DNA of 64,000 nt, taken from the NCBI GenBank assembly GCA_025642075.2, contig JAODUO010000620.1, forward strand, positions 53,501-117,500, given 5' to 3'. How positions within the stretch are numbered: position 1 is the stretch's first letter; each line of letters opens with the position of its first letter. This stretch comes from Ridgeia piscesae (lineage: Eukaryota > Annelida > Polychaeta > Sabellida > Siboglinidae). Under the pieces are notes generated by a model that made no database searches, was not told the DNA's origin, and worked only from the letters and a program-made list of their open reading frames with translations. The position numbers were made by a program, and so were the translations under genes. Below, one piece after another: positions 9,596-23,300 of this stretch.

Positions 9596-12500
9596 TGATG
9601 TGGTGTGTGCCACACAACAGGCACCTCTGTCCTCGGCTGTGTTCACACAGACAGCCTTAAACAGTTAGCACTGTCTGTTTACATGTATCTTTAGGTATGT
9701 ATGTATGTATTCACAGTTGACAGTTTTTATTTAAAGAATTGACGATTGGAGTTAGCTTGATCAGTCTTCTGTGTGAACGCAGCCATAATTTCTCTCTTCT
9801 GTTCTTAGAACACTACTAAGTAAGTGATACAGTTTATGCATGTATGCTCTATACAGTATTAAATGCAGTTATTTGTATTTATACATCTGTGGATTTTGTT
9901 TTATTCTGAGGTTCAGGTATGTTTCCTAATGCTTGCTAACACGACATTGCCATTCAGAAAGGGTCTGCATTATAAATAGAGCTACGAGGTGGACATTTAG
10001 TGTAATATTGTTTGTACTAATGTGTCATCACCACCATCAGCGGTCCCTCGAGAGACATGAAGATGTTGAGACATCTCCCTCTCCTTTCTCCTCTGCCATT
10101 TCTCCACCTCATGAAGTAGATGGTTTGTCTCGACTTTGGCCATTGCCTGGGGTATGCTATAGCACCAAAATTGGACGGTCCGCAACCATAAGTTCCCAGG
10201 CATTTATGTCAATTTGGCCTTTCTTTGTGTAACGTTTAGCGGTGTCCTTGAATCATTTTCTCTGGCTGCCACATGTTCTCGTACCATATGTTAGTTGTGC
10301 AAACAGTACAGGGGAGACATTCTGATACAGTGGCCAGCATAGTGGATTGGTTCTGCATTACCATTGCCTCAATACTGGTTGTGTTGGCTTCCGTGAGGAA
10401 AACTGAGGATACTAAGATCCGTGACTAAGAACTTCACAGTCCTGTCCCCATTGCACTCGTCCATTGCTGCAGGGTTTTGTTGCTGGACCCTTGGTATAAG
10501 CCTATCTTTTAACGTGAGGATGTCGATGTCCCTGCAGTATCAGCATAGATCTTTACAGGACATCCATAACCCAGTGGCTTGGTGAACCACGATAACCAAG
10601 AGTTAACTAATGTGTAGACGCCATGTCATGGCAGTATGAAATTATCCATCTTGTTCCACAACTTGATTATCTAGTTCTATGAATAATTACTTACCACTTC
10701 TCTGGTACTTTCCCATATTTGTTCTGTATGCTTGTACTTTGTATAAGAGTGAATGTTCCATATATTCAGTAATCAACAGACTCTGTACTCCCACCTCCTC
10801 CATTGGAGAAACAATTTTATTTCCACAATCGTGAAACATCAACAAAATACAAACATTTATGTAAATGGAAAGTGAAACTGCCGGCTAACAGGACCCAACA
10901 TCACTTCCAGTCAGTTAATTCTGCAGTTTTCTTATCAAACAATACAAACGATGATAGATGTAGACCGAGTCTGGTACATCTATAATGGCTTTCCTTATTT
11001 ATACATAAGCCTGGCTTATCTGTGAAATAAACAACCCCTGCAAAGTACTTGGGTCGTTGCCTTCATTCATCTCATCCACATGTGGCAATTAATTTTAATA
11101 TACACCTGCCCCTTCGTCACATTATCATATTCAATATACACATTCATGTGTAACAGTTTTGTTGATTCTGCCCACGTACAACTAGTTTTATATTCACCGT
11201 GCATCCATATAACCATAACAACTAGCCCAAGGGCCATTTTACTAAGACAATCTAATTTAATCAATTTCTGATTGGCAAGCCATACTTTTCACCATACATT
11301 TTGAAAAGACAAATAGTTACAACAAATGTAACACCTCATTTTTATAACAATACATAAATGTATTCAAATCCATTTGCATCTTGCTGTGATCATGCAATTC
11401 TTGTCATAATTTGTTTGACAACAAAAATTACTGGCAAGTTTTATTTTGACACAAGTCAATGTTTTTGCAGATACAAAACATCTGTAATTTCGTTCCACCA
11501 GTTAATTGAAACCTTAGTGAAACAACACCCAGGCTTTCGAAAAAACAACTATAAACCACAAAATATAATTCTGACAAAGTTGTGTCAATAAAACAAGAAA
11601 TATCCTTTACGTTATATCACATTTTTGTCACAAAATTCAAATTAACAGTTCGTATTTCCTTAATTAAACTTCAATGGACTTTCTGTGGATTTAGACAAGC
11701 AGCGAAAAACAAAACTTCATTTTGGGAAACAGCTAGGAAACTTGATATCAAATTTTTTTTAAATTGTGATATCTGCCAGACTGTCCAGGTAGATCGCACT
11801 CAAAAAAGTAGTAGCAATGTCTTGACGGTGGTTATCAAGACCTCTATAATGTACGTGTATGCTATGTAAATATCATACCGACTTGAGACTCCAACTACGA
11901 ATGTACGCTGAATCCACTTGGACTGTGGCAAGGTGTTCAACATCAAATAAGACTTGTAAAGTTTCACTTCAAAAATAGCTGTGGATTAATAAAATATATC
12001 AAAGGGTATCTTTGTGGCCCCCTTAAGGCTATATTTTGGCCCCTTCGGGGTGTGCCCCTCAACGTATGCATTTGACACGATGCACAAAAACACTGGAAGT
12101 TCGTTTCACTTGGAGGAAGCAAGTACAGTAGCAACAAATCGTAGTGTAGCTCAAAATATTGACAGGACAGAAATAACGCTATAGACACAGCTTACAAAAC
12201 AAACTAGTAATAAATAGTAGTTCTTTCCACTGAAATTCCCGCTGAAAAAGTAAGATAGTTGTAGCCCATAATTTTTTTGCTTCTGTGTATAAATTCTGCG
12301 TTACAGACTAATGTGTTGGTCAACAATACAAGTCCTTAAAAAGACAAGCCCCAGTGTGAAAGTTGGCTCATAATACCCACTGTCCACCAGGTGCAATAAC
12401 ATAACAACGCATGCAGAGTGCGACATAATAGAATCGCAACATAATTCCTCGCATTAAACATCAACGCATTAACAATGCTGTGTCTACTCTACACATTGGG

Positions 12501-14031
12501 TGTAAAATAAAACTTAAAGATATGTTCACCATTAATCATCCATGCTAAATATATACGGCACAGTACGTAAAGTGAAACTTGTTTTAAGCCTTCTCACAAA
12601 CAACGTGTTCCTAGTTAGTAGACAACGTGCTACTGGCGCGGCATTCACGTTTCACAATGTACACGTGAAGCCAGAAGTCCTTTCTTCAAAATAATGTATT
12701 TTCTGGTATAATATACATGATGAGCGAGTACAAAGCACCCTGCCCCCTGAGTCTGGCACCAATACATATTTCCAATTGGCACCAAGTTCCCTGACAATCT
12801 CATCACCCACCAGAGGCAAATGATTACAGATGCGGCAAGTCAAGAAGGAACCGTTTCACTAACAATCTCATGAGCTTATGGGTCTGATTTTGTCTTTAAA
12901 ATAAATTTGGCTCCTTAAAATTGACCTTGTATACTGAAAACCAGCGCTATTTAAATTTAGCAGAAATTCGATCACGAAAGCATTTCCTTACAAACTCACA
13001 ATTATAGCAGTGAAACGGCTCCCTGGTCTGGCATTCACACTGCACAAGTGCTGCTAAACTTACCAGAATAATATTTGTTTCCTGTTACGCAATGTCGCAT
13101 CAATGTCACATCATAACATTCAATTCTCAAATGTCTATGATTTTACATTTAACATGGTAGATCAGGTAACTGGATACCTGAATATTATTCTGGTAGGCAT
13201 TACTATCTGTATGTATGCTGCATATCGTTTGACATAGACATGTTACGCAGTAGAATCTACATGCTTTCTACGGTGTGTTATTTGAAGCCTTCTCGTGGCA
13301 GTGCCTAGACAAACTACCTGGACACATTCACCTGCTTCGACACAATCTGCAGATGCTAAGTGGAAAATATACAATGAGTCGTCATCTGCAAAAATTCATG
13401 CCATGCAATCTGCAGATAACTAAGATGCATTACACCACAAGATGCAGTTAAGCACTCTAGTATGCACTAGTGCATCCAGTGCCCAGGTAATCACTGGCCT
13501 CTTCACTTCACAATTCACGCCGGAGTTGGGGTCAAATACGCATTGAAATATATTGGTTTTATGTAACCTTTTCATGAAGCCTTTTTCTGTTGTAAGCTGA
13601 TGTGAATGTTTTTTTCAAAGTTACTTGTATTTAACCTTAAATATTGCTAAATGCACTAATCTATTTCCTCTTGCAGTTATGTTTCAGATATATTGCAATC
13701 ACACTTTGCTGATATAGTATAAAGTGTCATCACTGAATACTTTATAAACAATTCAATATCTTTAACTGACTTTTGTACTGTACGACTTATTTCACATTTA
13801 TAGCCTGTTTGAATTAACCTTGTGTGTTTGAAATCTAACGGATTGTATTTCATTATGAATGCTTGTGTCTAAAGTAAGATCCTAACATATTTTAAAAAGT
13901 TATGTACTTCAACCACACAGACAAGTGTATTTGACTCCAATTCCCACAGTGTGTGTGTGTGACCTTAGCATCAGGCATAGCCAGTAACCGCTGCACTCTG
14001 CGACCCCACTGTACTGGGTGACCTCGCTGCA
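9596..14031. other. Intergenic region between convergent genes
   Basis: No gene supported. It holds the SELENOF downstream region, a GC-richer stretch at 10020-10620 that looks like a decayed repeat but that I cannot classify, a small TIR element (12851-13018) and the presumed 3' UTR of the kelch gene above about 13.5 kb. Confidence 0.5.
12851..13018. mobile_element. Short TIR element (MITE-like)
   Basis: CCGTTTCACT at 12851-12860 faces its perfect inverse AGTGAAACGG at 13009-13018. Single CCGTTTCACTAA ends at about 17088 and 17353, followed by similar AAGAGCTC sequence, are probably relatives in kelch gene intron 7. Confidence 0.5.
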
Positions 14032-14300
14032 CTACGCGACCCCGTTACAGACCTCCGTGAGCGGGAGGGAGGAACACCACTCACAACCGTCTTCCGCCAG
14101 ATACTCTAGGGAGTCGAGGAAAGCCTTCCCACTGAACCCACCCACTGCAAACAGCCGACCCTGTGCGACAGCGACCCCTACGTTGGTGCGAGCAACGCTT
14201 AGACTCGGTCCAAAGCTCCACGTCTGTGTGTGTGTGTCATACACCTCGACACTGTTGAGTGACATGTGTCCATCACTGCCGCCAATCACGTACAGTTTAC
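14032..14300 (-). CDS. IVNS1ABP: Kelch gene terminal coding exon 11 (kelch repeats 5-6)
   Basis: Acceptor GATTACTCCGCAG. Encodes KLYVIGGSDGHMSLNSVEVY, ARTNVGVAVAQGRLFAVGG and a sixth, degenerate repeat, ending EVCNGVA-stop (TAG, 14034-14032). I saw no canonical AATAAA on this strand in the 2 kb below the stop. Confidence 0.92.
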
Positions 14301-17300
14301 CTGCGGAGTAATCAAACATTACGTTGTACACGCCTTGACGACTGAACGACGACAGCTTGTAACACCTCAACAATAACCATGGATTACTGTCATTATTATA
14401 ATTAATAACCATGGATTGCAGTCATGATTATAATTAATAACCATGGATTGCAGTCATTATTATAATTAATAACCATGGATTGCAGTCATATTTATAATTA
14501 ATAACCATAGATTACAGTCATTATTATAATTAATAACCATGGATTGCAGTCATGATTATAATTAATAACCATGGATTGCAGTCATGATTATAATTAATAA
14601 CCATGCATTGCAGTCATGATTATAATTAATAAACATGCTTTGCAGTCATTATTATAATTAATAACCATGGATTGCAGTCATATTTATAATTAATAACCAT
14701 GGATTGCAGTCATTATTATAATTAATAACCATGGATTGCAGTCATTATTTAACTACATATTTTACATCAATGGGATTATCTCTCCAGCTGCGCAGCCTCA
14801 ATTAATCAATTACTATCTGTATAAAAGCAAGCAGTTTTATTATACAAGCAATTAAGATACACAAGAGTTTATCAAATATTAACAAATTACATTAATTGTT
14901 ATGTAATGATCTTAATAGTTTAGAAAACACTATAACCTTTCTTAATACTGTAACACAAAGGATATATTTTAATAATTTATCCACTACCATTCATATCACA
15001 AAATAGTGTTTGCCTGTGAAGGTAAACTGAGAACTACAGCAGTGCTAGCAGCCTACCTCTGAAGACGGCCGCCCCAGCCCCGCGACGACAGTTGGCCATG
15101 GGAGGCAGGTAGCTCCACTTGCCCTCTTCAGGGTCATAAACCTCAACAGAGTTGGTGCAGTCCCACGCATCACACCCTCCAACAGCCACCAGCTTCCCTT
15201 GCAGCACACACATTGTGATCTGGGAGCGCCCTACAGCCCCACACACACACAGTCAAATACATTGAAAAGTATTTAAGTGCAAATATTTTCAACACTGCAA
15301 ATACATTTTGCTTTTGTGTCAAATGCAAGTATTTCTCGAAGGTATTTCAAATAATCTACAAATACTTTTCTAATTCTCTTTATGTCATTTTGCTTGTCCA
15401 CAGCAACTATTGACAAACAAGTGACATAAGTTAAAATTTCATTTCAGAACGTCACACTAACTGGACATGTTTCCATCTCAAAAGTTTTCTGTATTTTTTG
15501 TTTGTATATTTGGTACCTTCACAAAAGGCACATCAGATGAAGAATTCAATAGTCACTTCTGGAAACTCAACGTTTAAAAAAACAAATCCCTATATCTAAC
15601 TGCAAAATTGGCAACATAATATTGAATGTAACCAATCTTGAAATAATGCTATGAACAACAGTTGCGATCAGACAGAAGTCATGTGACCAGAATATGTGAC
15701 TTACCAGAGTGGAGGTCAGCAATGAATGACCACGTCCCTGTGGCCAGGTCGTAGATCTCACAGCTGGCGACCCCGTTAAACCCACTCCAGCCCCCAATCA
15801 CGTACAGCTTGCCCCCCAGGCCTGCCACCCCTGGAGGAAGAACAAAACATACAGTGTAGACAGGTAGTATGAACCAACCATACAACTGATTGTTACAAAC
15901 TGCTTGATAACGACGAAAAATAACCCAAATATATATCGTAGTATGGACTAATCACATACGTATTGCAGATAGTAAGAACCAACCATACAGTTAAGACATG
16001 TTATAACAATTAACACACATTGTTAAGACATACGACAAAGAAAACAACACAATACAAATATTCAAGCTAAACAACGTGTCAAGACACATATTGAAAATAA
16101 ATCATAGTCAAAACGTGTAGCACGAATTGACCAAATTCAGGATATTTAGCAGTATAAAACACATTTACTTGGCCTGGACAGAATATATAACCTCAGGTTT
16201 TCTTTAGTGATATTAAATGTGTCAATACAGTTTACAGAAAATCTTTGGAAAAATTCTGCACCTTGCCCAAAGAACTGCTATAGTGGCAAAGTCAATTGCG
16301 GTCTGTCCCCAACTCCACCCAACAGTAAGCCCTGCCTACCTGGACTACACCGACTGATCTGCATATCCGGCAAGGCTGCCCACTGGTCAGTGGAGGGGTC
16401 GTAGCACTCAGCGGACATGAGATCTTGGGAGCCATTAGATCCCCCGCATGCATACACCTTGCCGTCGATGACAGCCGAGTCAAAGCGCCCTCTAGGGGTG
16501 AGCATCTGCTGCAGTGGCATCCACTTGTTGAGATGCAGGTCGTAGGACTCAACGGTCTGGAGACACTCGCCTCGGTCATAGCCGCCTGCAGGACATCACA
16601 TGTGGTCAAGATATGCGACACTTCAAGGCCAGACACGGCAGGTAAATAGGATTTTTTTATTAATGATGCAAATAGTAATTCTGCAAAAAGTATAGGTATG
16701 GTACAATTTTGTGCAATGAATTAGTTTGGTTGAAGAGTAAGACTTTCATTGTTTGTTTTTAAATATATGTTGTATACAGTACAGTATTGCTCGTTTTGGT
16801 CAAATGGCTTCATTGGACAATTTAATATATTATTCTTTAGAATAAATAAGTAAAATGCAAATAAATGAATTCAATTTTTGTGGGGCTTTCCACAAAACCA
16901 CGTAATTTTGAGAATTACCTACCTACTATTTCATTGTTGTGTAAATTGTTGATTACCAGGTACTTAATATCTGACCTTCTATTCATGCAGACTCAATACA
17001 CTGCGAATGTAGTGAGGACAGGACATGTAGCTTTTAAAGTACGAGTCAATTAAAATATGACATTTAACAAGGAGCCTGGCGTCCGTTTCACTAACATGCT
17101 TAAGAGCTCACAAGGCTGAATTTCCTCTCGAAAATCGATTTTGCTCAACTTATAAACTGAACAGACAACACCAGTACAAACCACCGTAACACTTACGCAA
17201 CTATCTCACAGAAATGGTGTCCCGAGTGACACAGAGGTTGCATTTTGCATATTTATAATGCTTCTTACAGTTTCTATTTAATGATATCTTTTCCTCGTCA

Positions 17301-20300
17301 GCTTTTTCTGCCTCATCACCTGTTTATCTTAATAAAACAGTGCCCAGACGGCCGTTTCACTAAGATAAAGAGCTCTTAAAGAAACATTTATCATTAACAA
17401 AACCTGTTGATAAATTAAATAATTTCTTCACAACGCAATTATACATTGCGGTATTACTGAGGACATTATTCTTATGACACACCAGTGACAATGTCCGACT
17501 GGCGCATCATGGTGTTGATAGTTTCCCGGTGTTCAAGATCACTGTTAAGGATCAACAATTACTTTATGCAAAATCGTGTTTAAGAGCTCTTAATCCCCAG
17601 GATCTTTAAAAAGAAAACAAAGAAGATGTAGTTGTACCAAGGACAATGATGATGTCGTCAATGACAGCGGTGCCAAAGCCACAGCGGGCAGAGCTCATGT
17701 GTTTGAGGGGAATGAGAGAACACACTCGCTCAGTGAGGACAGGGGCAGGCACCAGTGTGTCCTCCTCATCCTCTATCGCCCCGTTACAGTTGCCGTTGCC
17801 GTTGCCGTTGCAGTTGGGGCGCGGGGGGTAGGGTAGGAATGTCAGTGAGATGATGGCCAGAGAGTCGTCCAGCATGGCCACGCACACGCAGTTCTTTTCT
17901 GCAACAACACATCGCAGCTGACCACACAGTTACAACACATCGCAGCTGACCACACAGTTACAACACATCGCAGCTGACCACACGGTTACAACACATCGCA
18001 GCTGACCACACGGTTACTAGCAGCTGGCCACACAGTTACAACACATCGCAGCTGACCACACGGTTACAACACATCGCAGCTGACCACACGGTTACAACAC
18101 ATCGCAGCTGACCACACAGTTACAACACATCGCAGCTGACCACACAGTTACAACACATCGCAGCTGACCACACAGTTACAACACATCGCAGCTGACCACA
18201 CAGTTACTACAACACATCGCAGCTGACCACACAGTTACAACACATCGCAGCTGACCACACAGTTACAACACATCGCAGCTGACCACACAGTTACTAGATG
18301 CCACACATTAAACCAGCAGCTGACCACACGTTACAACACATCGCAGCTGACCACACAGTTACAAAACATCGCAGCTGACCACACAGTTACAACACATCGC
18401 AGCTGACCACACGGTTACAACAGCACTCAGTTCGCAGCTGACCACACAGTTACAACACATCGCAGCTGACCACACGTTACAAAACACACGCAGCTGACCA
18501 CACAGTTACAACACATCGCAGCTGACCACACAGTTACAACACATCGCAGCTGCCCTTCGCAGCTGACCACACAGTTACAACACATCGCAGCTGACCACAC
18601 GGTTACAACACATCGCAGCTGACCACACAGTTACAACACATCGCAGCTGACCACACAGTTACAACACATCGCAGCTGACCACACAGTTACAACACATCGC
18701 AGCTGACCACACGGTTACAACACATCGCAGCTGACCACACGGTTACAACACATCGCAGCTGACCACACGGTTACAACACATCGCAGCTGACCACACGGTT
18801 ACAACACATCGCAGCTGACCACACGTTACAACACATCGCAGCTGACCACACGGTTACAACACATCGCAGCTGACCACACAGTTACAACACATCGCAGCTG
18901 ACCACACGGTTACAACACATCGCAGCTGACCACACAGTTACAACACATCGCAGCTGACCACACAGTTCCATACAACGTACAACAATCGCAGCTGACCACA
19001 CAGTTACAACACATCGCAGCTGACCACACAGTTACAACACATCGCAGCTGACCACACAGTTACAACACATCGCAGCTGACCACACAGTTACAACACATCG
19101 CAGCTGACCACACAGTTACAACACATCGCAGCTGACCACACAGTTACAACACATCGCAGCTGACCACACAGTTACAACACATCGCAGCTGACCACACAGT
19201 TACAACACATCGCAGCTGACCACACAGTTACAACACATCGCAGCTGACCACACAGTTACAACACATCGCACTGCCAGTACAGCGCTGCCACACAGTTACA
19301 ACACATCGCAGCTGACCACACAGTTACAACACATCGCAGCTGACCACACAGTTACTACAACACATCGCAGCTGACCACACAGTTACACAGCTGCCACACG
19401 TTACAACACATCAGCTGACCACACAGTTACAACACATCGCAGCTGACCACACAGTTACAACACATCGCAGCTGACCACACAGTTACAACACATCGCAGCT
19501 GACCACACAGTTACAACACATCGCAGCTGACCACAGTTACAACACATCGCAGCTGACCACACAGTTACAACACATCGCAGCTGACCACACAGTTACAACA
19601 CATCGCAGCTGACCACACGGTTACAACACATCGCAGCTGACCACACGGTTACAACACATCGCAGCTGACCACACGGTTACAACACATCGCAGCTGACCAC
19701 ACGGTTACAACACATCGCAGCTGACCACACAGTTACAACACATCGCAGCTGACCACACGGTTACAACACATCGCAGCTGACCACACAGTTACAACACATC
19801 GCAGCTGACCACACGGTTACAACACATCGCAGCTGACCACACAGTTACAACACATCGCAGCTGACCACACGGTTACAACACATCGCAGCTGACCACACGG
19901 TTACAACACATCGCAGCTGACCACACGTTACAACACATCGCAGCTGACCACACGTTACAACACATCGCAGCTGACCACACGGTTACAACACATCGCAGCT
20001 GACCACACGGTTACAACACATCGCAGCTGACCACACAGTTACAACACATCGCAGCTGACCACACAGTTACAACACATCGCAGCTGACCACACGTTACAAC
20101 ACATCCAGCTGACCACACGGTTACAACACATCCAGCTGACCACACGTTACAACACATCGCAGCTGACCACACAGTTACAACACATCGCAGCTGACCACAC
20201 AGTTACAACACATCGCAGCTGACCACACAGTTACAACACATCGCAGCTGACCACACAGTTACAACACATGCAGCTGACCACACAGTTACAACACATCGCA

Positions 20301-23300
20301 GCTGACCACACGGTTACAACACATCGCAGCTGACCACACAGTACTACAACACATCGCAGCTGACCACACAGTTACAACACATCGCAGCTGACCACACGGT
20401 TACAACACATCGCAGCTGACCACACGGTTACAACACATCGCAGCTGACCACACAGTTACAACACATCGCAGCTGACCACACGGTTACAACACATCGCAGC
20501 TGACCACACAGTTACAACACATCGCAGCTGACCACACAGTTACTACAACACATCGCAGCTGACCACACGGTTACAACACATCGCAGCTGACCACACAGTT
20601 ACAACACATCGCAGCTGACCACACGGTTACAACACATCGCAGCTGACCACACAGTTACAACACATCGCAGCTGACCACACGGTTACAACACATCGCAGCT
20701 GACCACACACAGTTTCTCACTGATTTAAAGGTGTGTTTTAAGCAGAATCATATAAATACACGAGTCTGCAAATAATGCCATCTTAATGTGTATTATTGTA
20801 TATGTAAACATACATATAAACAGTACATGCACAACATTTCATTCCTTGAGAAACACAATTTTGTGACATTTTTTAACTTCCGAGATATTCCATAAAAAAG
20901 TTTGATGACGTTTTTTAAATTCTGGTGTGGTAAGGGCATTGTTATACCAGCATTAATAAAAAATTAATAACAATTTCCAACAGTTGGAAACTGAGCTTGT
21001 CCAAAAGATGGGAGGTCAACGAGGTCAATATATAAAGCTGTGTGTTTATGGGGTCAACCTGCACCAAGTGACCCTCTTGACAGTGTCAATACAGCCTACT
21101 GCCCATAGCTAATCCTCTTATCTTTTCTTTCCAAAATTACATCTTAGTTGACATAAAAGATCCTCTCACAAGATGACACAATTAGTTGACACAAAAGATT
21201 CAGTCTCCGCAGTTATATTTTGGTTAAGAAAAAAGCTTTTTTCTGCAAAATGACAGTTGACAATAATAAATTAATCTAAACTTAGTCAGCAGTTTGACGT
21301 CAACAGTGTCCACCTACCTCCCCATTGGCTCATTGCGATGAGTTTCCACTCTCGCTGAGGCACCAGCTGCCTCTCATTTCCAGGGAGACGCTGATATGCG
21401 AGACAACCCTGCTGGGGCGGCGACGACGACGATGACGTTGTGGACGATAATGATGACGTTGACGACGTTTTATCTTTGCCCTTCGCAGGCATCTGTCAGA
21501 AGAGACAACGATTCGTGGTTTGGCACACGAACAAACAAGTACGGCGGCTGTCATGTCATAAACGTCGCGAGCGGAGATCTCTATGTGCTGCCAGATGGCA
21601 ACATTGTAGTCTTCACAGCATAGGTGGCAGCACTGTATGTGGGCGAGCATGTCAGTTCGTTCTCGCTACGCTGGACGTTTTACACTGAGTGCACACATAA
21701 TCACACGACACAAGCACACATTGCAAACAAGTGCATAAGCACACAAGAGGTTGCATACACACACAGCACAGTTGACTACTGTTGTTATTTACTTTATTTA
21801 TAAATTTGTTATCATTATAATGATGCCATAACTGTGTGTTGTAATCTTACCCAAATATTACAGCGAATTTTTGTTCAGTGCTGTTTAATTGTAAAAATGC
21901 TTTGTAACTGACCATTGGAGCAAAACACAATCGTAACGTACAAGAAACCATGTGCATACTACCCATACAGGCAAACTTGCTCACACACACACACACGCAC
22001 ACACACACGCACGTATGCATGTAGACGTGCATGAACATTTGGTACGATTGCTCCCAGCCATCGACAACATTATTAGTTACTAAGACACGCAGAATTAAAC
22101 AACCACGTGCAAAGCAACCGGTACCAAACTGTCGTCAACTTTGTTATTCTTGAACGCAACTGTTTTAGAACAAAAGTGCCTACACGCTGTGGTATTCAAA
22201 CATGAATAAAACCCTGACAAAATCCAAATGTTGAACGTCAACTAAAATCGAGGTATGCATTAAAGAACGTACAAGATACGAAGAAATGCAAGTGTGCAAG
22301 GAGCAGTCAGAGGAAGTGAGCAGCCAATCAGATCTGCCGAGACATGCAGTGAAAGCAAGCAACCAACGCAGGGATCTAAAAGAGCACCTCATTTGCCATC
22401 TAGAATTCCTACCGCAGCCGCCATTGCAAATACAACGTACAGTAAAGTGTACACTCGCAGATCTGTAAAAACGATTTACTACAAATTATTGAGCACGTTG
22501 TTTCACTCACAAAAACACTTGACTTCTTTTCTTAACAACAATCATGGAATTAAAACAACTTTCTGGATTTTATCCATGTTTCCTTCGAACCGAACTACAG
22601 AAAAAATACATATTAATTTTAAATGGGCAAAACAGAAAACTTGTTGTCGAAGAATTTCAGTAACATTGACTGGAATCACAATATTTTCGCCAAATAAGAT
22701 GTGATATAAACAGTATCTGCGAGTCTACACACTGAATGGATAAGTAGGTCCTGCGCTGTCAAGCCTAGAAGATGAACGTGTCTGTTAGATTTGTATGCTA
22801 CGCTGATCGTGCCCTGCAGTGGCTGCAGATTATCCCCACAACCACCCGCTGAGATTCAGCTCTAGATTCAATGCAGATTAGCTGACATAAACCCATAAAA
22901 TATTACACAACCGTCGATCAATGAGAAGCACAAAGAAGTAAATGTATCCACAAAAGTATCTGGTTACTCTACAAACAATACTATTGAAGTTCATGCCTGT
23001 GAATCAGAGCGTCGTTCGGTCCTTACCTGAAGTCATGGCCAATAGTTAGCATTCACGAAAATCAAAATGGCAACGGTCGTGCAATTTCAAAAAGTATTTA
23101 AAGTACGACAACTTCCAAATGCGTATGCCCAAAATCAATCTTTCGTCATAGTCTTGGATTGTATCTATTCTTAGACTATCTGTATGCATGCGAACTCGTT
23201 AATAACAGTTTTACAGTCCATTAATCAAACTCCTACTTAAATTTCTGTGTTCAATGACTGGAAAGGAATATGATATTTACAATGTAGAAGAACTGGACGT

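Noticed and set aside
9933..10232. 99-codon + frame and overlapping - frame
   Set aside because: Open on both strands in a GC-richer patch that looks like decayed repeat; no motif recognised.
17901..20712. CRISPR-like array of 28-bp repeats
   Set aside because: Units are contiguous with no unique spacers, and the context is a spliced animal gene.
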